64,000 nucleotides of DNA from Aureimonas altamirensis (lineage in GTDB: Bacteria; Pseudomonadota; Alphaproteobacteria; Rhizobiales; Rhizobiaceae): contig NZ_BBWQ01000012.1 in the NCBI RefSeq assembly GCF_001463885.1, positions 161,746-225,745 on the forward strand, in the 5' to 3' direction. The notes beneath the pieces are model-generated. The model ran no database searches and was not told where the DNA came from. It saw nothing but the letters and a program-made list of their open reading frames with translations. Both the position numbers and the translations under genes were made by a program. How positions within the stretch are numbered: position 1 is the first letter of the stretch; the number at the start of each line of letters is the position of its first letter. Of this stretch, positions 61,047 to 64,000 are shown piece after piece.

Positions 61047-61320
61047 CCTAACCTCCGTCACGTTTTCCCATTATTCCCCTTGGAATGGGACATTTCGCGC
61101 CGCCTCCACGTAGTTCCAGTTCGGCCATATTGATAAGGCCAGAATGCCGCTTTGCCCAAGGTTTGTGCGCCGTGGTAGTCAATTGACTAGGAGCCGTAAC
61201 ATCAGCATAATACGGACCATATTCTTTCTATTATACGTATTTCCGGCTGAACGCGCTTCTCCAACACCGTAACCTGCTCGTCGTGCAAAGCAACATACCC
61301 ATTAAGGTGGTCTTTCAGGA
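61047..61320. promoter_or_regulatory. Divergent tauA/tauR promoter region
   Basis: This 274-base gap holds a perfect 14-base palindrome (TAGTCAATTGACTA, 61176-61189) and two direct CCATATT copies (61125 and 61217), each preceded by CGG with or without A. MocR-type TauR proteins bind paired direct repeats between tauR and its targets, so these are candidates for its operator. Confidence 0.55.
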
Positions 61321-62793
61321 ATGGCGACGGCGCCGACTTACTTCTACCTCGACCATTCATCGCAGGAGACGCTCCAGCAGCAGATTCAGCGGCTGATGTG
61401 TGAGGCCATCCTGGACGGGCGCTTCCCGCCAGGTGAACGGCTCCCGTCCAGCCGCCGGCTCGCCGATCAGCTAGGCGTTAGCCGCATCACAGTGACGCTC
61501 GCCTATAGCGAGCTCGTCGCCAACGAATTCGTCAACTCGCGCGGGCGTTCGGGCTACTTCGTTTCCGACAAGGCGCCGCGGCAGGCGCGCTTTCCCAACC
61601 GGGCCGAGGTCCCGGCTAGCGGGGTGGACTGGTCCAAGGCGATCGGCCAGCGCTATTCGGACGCCGTCCTGCCGCTGAAGCCCGCGCATTGGCGGGATTA
61701 TACCTACCGCTTCATCTACGGCCAGTCCGACGATACGCTATTCGACCACCGCAACTGGCGCCGTTGTGCCATCCAGGCGCTCGGCAAAAGGGACTTTGCC
61801 TCCACGTCGGCCGATTACTTCGAGCGCGACGATCCGGAACTTATCAAATACATTGCAATGCACACGCTGCCCAAGCGCGGCATCCGTGCCCAGCCTGATG
61901 AAATTCTGATCACAATGGGCGCACAAAATGCATTATGGCTTGCCGCGCAGATTTTGTTGAATCAGCGCCGCACCGCCGTGATGGACGATCCGGGTTACCA
62001 CGGCCTACGCGCCATATTGAGCCAGACGCGCTGCGAGCTCGTCACCAATCCCGTGGACGCGGACGGTACCGTCTTTGAGCATCTCCCGGAGCGCACAAAC
62101 GTGCTTTTCGTGACGCCGAGCCATCACTGCCCAACCAACGCGACCATGCCGCTGGAACGCCGCGCGGCTCTTCTGCAACATGCCCGTCGGCACGATTACC
62201 TGATCGTTGAGGACGATTACGAGTTCGAGATGTCGTTCCTGCGCTCGCCCGCCCCAGCGATCAAGTCGCTCGACGACGACGGCCGCGTCATCTATGTCGG
62301 CTCGTTCTCCAAATCCATCTTTCCCGGTCTTCGCATGGGCTATCTGGTAGGGCCGCAGCCATTCATTAGCGAGGTTCGCGCCTTACGGGCGGCGGTCCTG
62401 CGCCATCCGCCCGGCCAATCGCAGCGGGCCGTCGCCACCTTCCTGTCGCTCGGCTACTACGATGCACTCATCTCCCGCATGGCGAACGCCTTCCAGGCCC
62501 GCCGGAACGCCATGATGCAGGCGCTGCGGGAATATGCCCTCACGCCGGTAGAGGTGAGCGTATCAGGCGGATCGAGCGTCTGGATGAAGGCGTCCGATGG
62601 TATCGATACACGCCAGCTTGCGACCGAGCTCAGTGCCTGCAACGTTCTGATCGAGCCGGGCTACGTCTTCTTCGCCGATCAGAGCCGCCCCTGCCCCTAT
62701 TACCGCCTGGCCTATTCCTCAATCGACGAAGCGGTGATCCGCCCGGGCGTGGAGCTGATCGCTCGCACGCTGGCTGGTATGACCTCCCCTTAA
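61321..62793 (+). CDS. tauR: TauR, MocR-type PLP-dependent transcriptional activator
   Basis: A 490-residue fusion of an N-terminal GntR winged helix (about residues 16-80; [20 protein letters not shown]) and a fold-type I aminotransferase-like domain (about 120-485). [16 protein letters not shown] and the PLP-binding lysine in [18 protein letters not shown] are all present. TauR uses PLP and taurine to activate taurine genes. It diverges from tauABC. Its stop overlaps the convergent pta gene by four bases. Confidence 0.93.
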   Translation: MATAPTYFYLDHSSQETLQQQIQRLMCEAILDGRFPPGERLPSSRRLADQLGVSRITVTLAYSELVANEFVNSRGRSGYFVSDKAPRQARFPNRAEVPASGVDWSKAIGQRYSDAVLPLKPAHWRDYTYRFIYGQSDDTLFDHRNWRRCAIQALGKRDFASTSADYFERDDPELIKYIAMHTLPKRGIRAQPDEILITMGAQNALWLAAQILLNQRRTAVMDDPGYHGLRAILSQTRCELVTNPVDADGTVFEHLPERTNVLFVTPSHHCPTNATMPLERRAALLQHARRHDYLIVEDDYEFEMSFLRSPAPAIKSLDDDGRVIYVGSFSKSIFPGLRMGYLVGPQPFISEVRALRAAVLRHPPGQSQRAVATFLSLGYYDALISRMANAFQARRNAMMQALREYALTPVEVSVSGGSSVWMKASDGIDTRQLATELSACNVLIEPGYVFFADQSRPCPYYRLAYSSIDEAVIRPGVELIARTLAGMTSP

Positions 62794-63860
62794 GCGTGGT
62801 GCTCCTCGACGCACTCGCTCGGTCCGGTTGCCGCGACCACGTTCGAATGCGCGGCGGCGTCTTCTGCACAGAGCGCCTGGACGACGGTAACGGCGATCAT
62901 CGCATGGACATCGGCCGCGTCGCAGCCGCGGGACAAATCGTTGGCCGGCTTGGCGAGCCCCTGCAGAATGGGACCGATCGCGATGGCGTCGCCCATGCGC
63001 TGCGCTACCTTGTAGGCAATGTTCCCCGCCGTGAGGTTCGGGAAGACGAAGACGTTGGCATCGCCCTGGATATGCGAGGTCGGCGCCTTGGCGGCGCTGA
63101 TGGCGGGCACGAAGGCCGCGTCGAACTGCAGTTCTCCCTCGACGATGAGGTCGGGATCGGCCGCACGCACGAGTTCGGTCGCGGCAACGACCTTGCCGAT
63201 GCTGGGGTGGCTGGCACTGCCCATGGTGGAAAAGGACAGCATAGCAATGCGCGGCTCCTCCTGAAGGAGCGCCGCGCAGGAGCGCGCCGTGGCAAGGGCG
63301 ATGGCGGCCAGCTCCTCGGCATCAGGCTCGATCACGAGCCCGCAGTCGGAAAACAGGAAGGCGCCCTTCTTCCGATGGTCCGCGGCGCACAGCATCATGA
63401 GGAAAAAGCTGGAGACGATCCGTGCATCGCCCGCCCGCCCGATGATCTGCAAGGCGGTGCGCACCGTGTGGGCCGTCGTCGCCACGGCGCCCCCGACCAT
63501 CCCGTCGGCATGACCCTGCCGGACCATCATGGCAGCGAAGCCCATCGGATCGGCAATGGCCGCCTCGGCCTGCTCCTGTGTGGCCCCCTTATCGCGACGC
63601 AAATCCAGGTACCGCTGAACGAATCCCTCACGCAAAGGCGAGGTTGCAGGATCTTCGATGGTCAGGCCCCGGTCGCCGGCGCCGCGACAGGCAAGGGCCG
63701 CTTGGATGACATCCGCCCGCCCGATCAGGACCGGCTGGGCGATGCCTTCCCCCGCGCTCGTGAGCGCGGCGTCAATAATGCGAGGGTCCTCACCCTCCGG
63801 TAAAACGATCCGGCGGGGATCGGCGGCGGCACGTGCGAGGATACGATCAATCGGTCTCAT
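62790..63860 (-). CDS. pta: Phosphate acetyltransferase of the taurine pathway
   Basis: A 356-residue single-domain Pta: [17 protein letters not shown] (N-terminus), [20 protein letters not shown] (about residues 115-134), [15 protein letters not shown] and [10 protein letters not shown] near residue 210. It turns acetyl phosphate, made by sulfoacetaldehyde acetyltransferase (Xsc), into acetyl-CoA. xsc itself is not in the window and may lie beyond the right edge. Convergent with tauR, overlapping by four bases; 13 bases downstream of the YeiH-like gene. Confidence 0.93.
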   Translation of the reverse strand: MRPIDRILARAAADPRRIVLPEGEDPRIIDAALTSAGEGIAQPVLIGRADVIQAALACRGAGDRGLTIEDPATSPLREGFVQRYLDLRRDKGATQEQAEAAIADPMGFAAMMVRQGHADGMVGGAVATTAHTVRTALQIIGRAGDARIVSSFFLMMLCAADHRKKGAFLFSDCGLVIEPDAEELAAIALATARSCAALLQEEPRIAMLSFSTMGSASHPSIGKVVAATELVRAADPDLIVEGELQFDAAFVPAISAAKAPTSHIQGDANVFVFPNLTAGNIAYKVAQRMGDAIAIGPILQGLAKPANDLSRGCDAADVHAMIAVTVVQALCAEDAAAHSNVVAATGPSECVEEHHA

Positions 63861-63873
63861 GGCTGCTACGGTC

Positions 63874-64000
63874 CTATCCGATGATATGCATTCCGGCTGC
63901 GATAAAGCTTGCGATGAAGAGGGTTTCGGCGACGATGAGGAGGATTGCGCCGGTTCCCACGTCGCGGATGCTTTTGAGGGATGTCTTCATGCCGACGGCG
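63874..64000 (-). CDS. YeiH-family putative sulfate exporter, C-terminal end (partial)
   Basis: The last 42 codons of a gene entering from the right edge: [26 protein letters not shown], then a final hydrophobic helix and MHIIG. This is the end of YeiH/PSE-family membrane proteins, in which the last two helices read GLKTSL...P...L....ETLFL. Such carriers (also named TauZ in taurine loci) may export sulfite or sulfate released by Xsc. Position next to pta supports this. Confidence 0.75.
   Translation of the reverse strand, partial: AVGMKTSLKSIRDVGTGAILLIVAETLFIASFIAAGMHIIG

Noticed and set aside
60207..61133. A 308-codon plus-strand frame
   Set aside because: Antisense to tauA; His/Arg/Asp-rich and without family.

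Overview
The window is high-GC bacterial DNA with the gene content of an alphaproteobacterium of the order Hyphomicrobiales (Rhizobiales). This placement is inferred from rhizobial-type dmeRF, ars and Pha/Mrp loci, a MocR-type TauR next to tauABC, and TctABC and Dpp catabolic clusters. It cannot be narrowed to a genus by eye. No rRNA, tRNA or CRISPR array was recognised.

Layout. 1-5.4 kb: a peptide-type ABC importer (minus strand, running off the left edge) with a LysR regulator diverging from a PrpF-type isomerase. 5.5-12.8 kb: an accessory block on the plus strand. Its left part (about 5.53-8.32 kb) is bounded by a shared 12-base core resembling the 3' end of guaA and by a 19-base repeat, and carries a two-gene module with a soluble protein broken by an in-frame TAA and a four-helix membrane protein. 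It is followed by a helix-turn-helix/coiled-coil protein, an AbiEi/AbiEii type IV toxin-antitoxin pair and a DUF3883 nuclease-like protein. 12.8-18.5 kb: a decaying catabolic operon on the minus strand with a PLP enzyme, a GMC dehydrogenase, a pseudogenised subunit 3, an aldehyde dehydrogenase with a run-on end and a 5'-truncated amidohydrolase. 18.7-24.4 kb: an SLC13 transporter, IS remnants, a MarR regulator and a Fic AMPylase with its own inhibitory motif.

24.9-32.2 kb: metal resistance. dmeRF (divalent cation efflux and its RcnR/CsoR-type regulator) is followed by an ars operon (arsR, two unrelated arsC, arsH, arsB, MFS pump) enclosed by 83-base imperfect direct repeats. 33-45.5 kb: membrane and homeostasis genes: PAP2 phosphatase with a K+-channel-like protein, a YqaA-type protein, cstA with a CysCys-ending small protein and an ArsA-like ATPase, an AGCS symporter, and a complete mrpABCDEFG operon. 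46.8-54.3 kb: TctABC transporter, a divergent LysR regulator, and a three-enzyme catabolic operon (2-hydroxyacid dehydrogenase, enolase-superfamily dehydratase, maleylacetate-reductase-like enzyme). 54.6-58.2 kb: accessory DNA with a dead integrase, a nuclease, a CatB-type acetyltransferase, a DUF805 protein and an SDR fragment. 58.3-64 kb: the taurine/sulfonate locus tauCBA, tauR, pta and a YeiH-type exporter cut by the right edge.

Substrate-specific modules (importer, regulator, enzymes) are set as divergent units, and most operons show 1-4 base start/stop overlaps. Accessory DNA between them is rich in broken genes and repeats, so this is a plastic part of a chromosome or a large secondary replicon.
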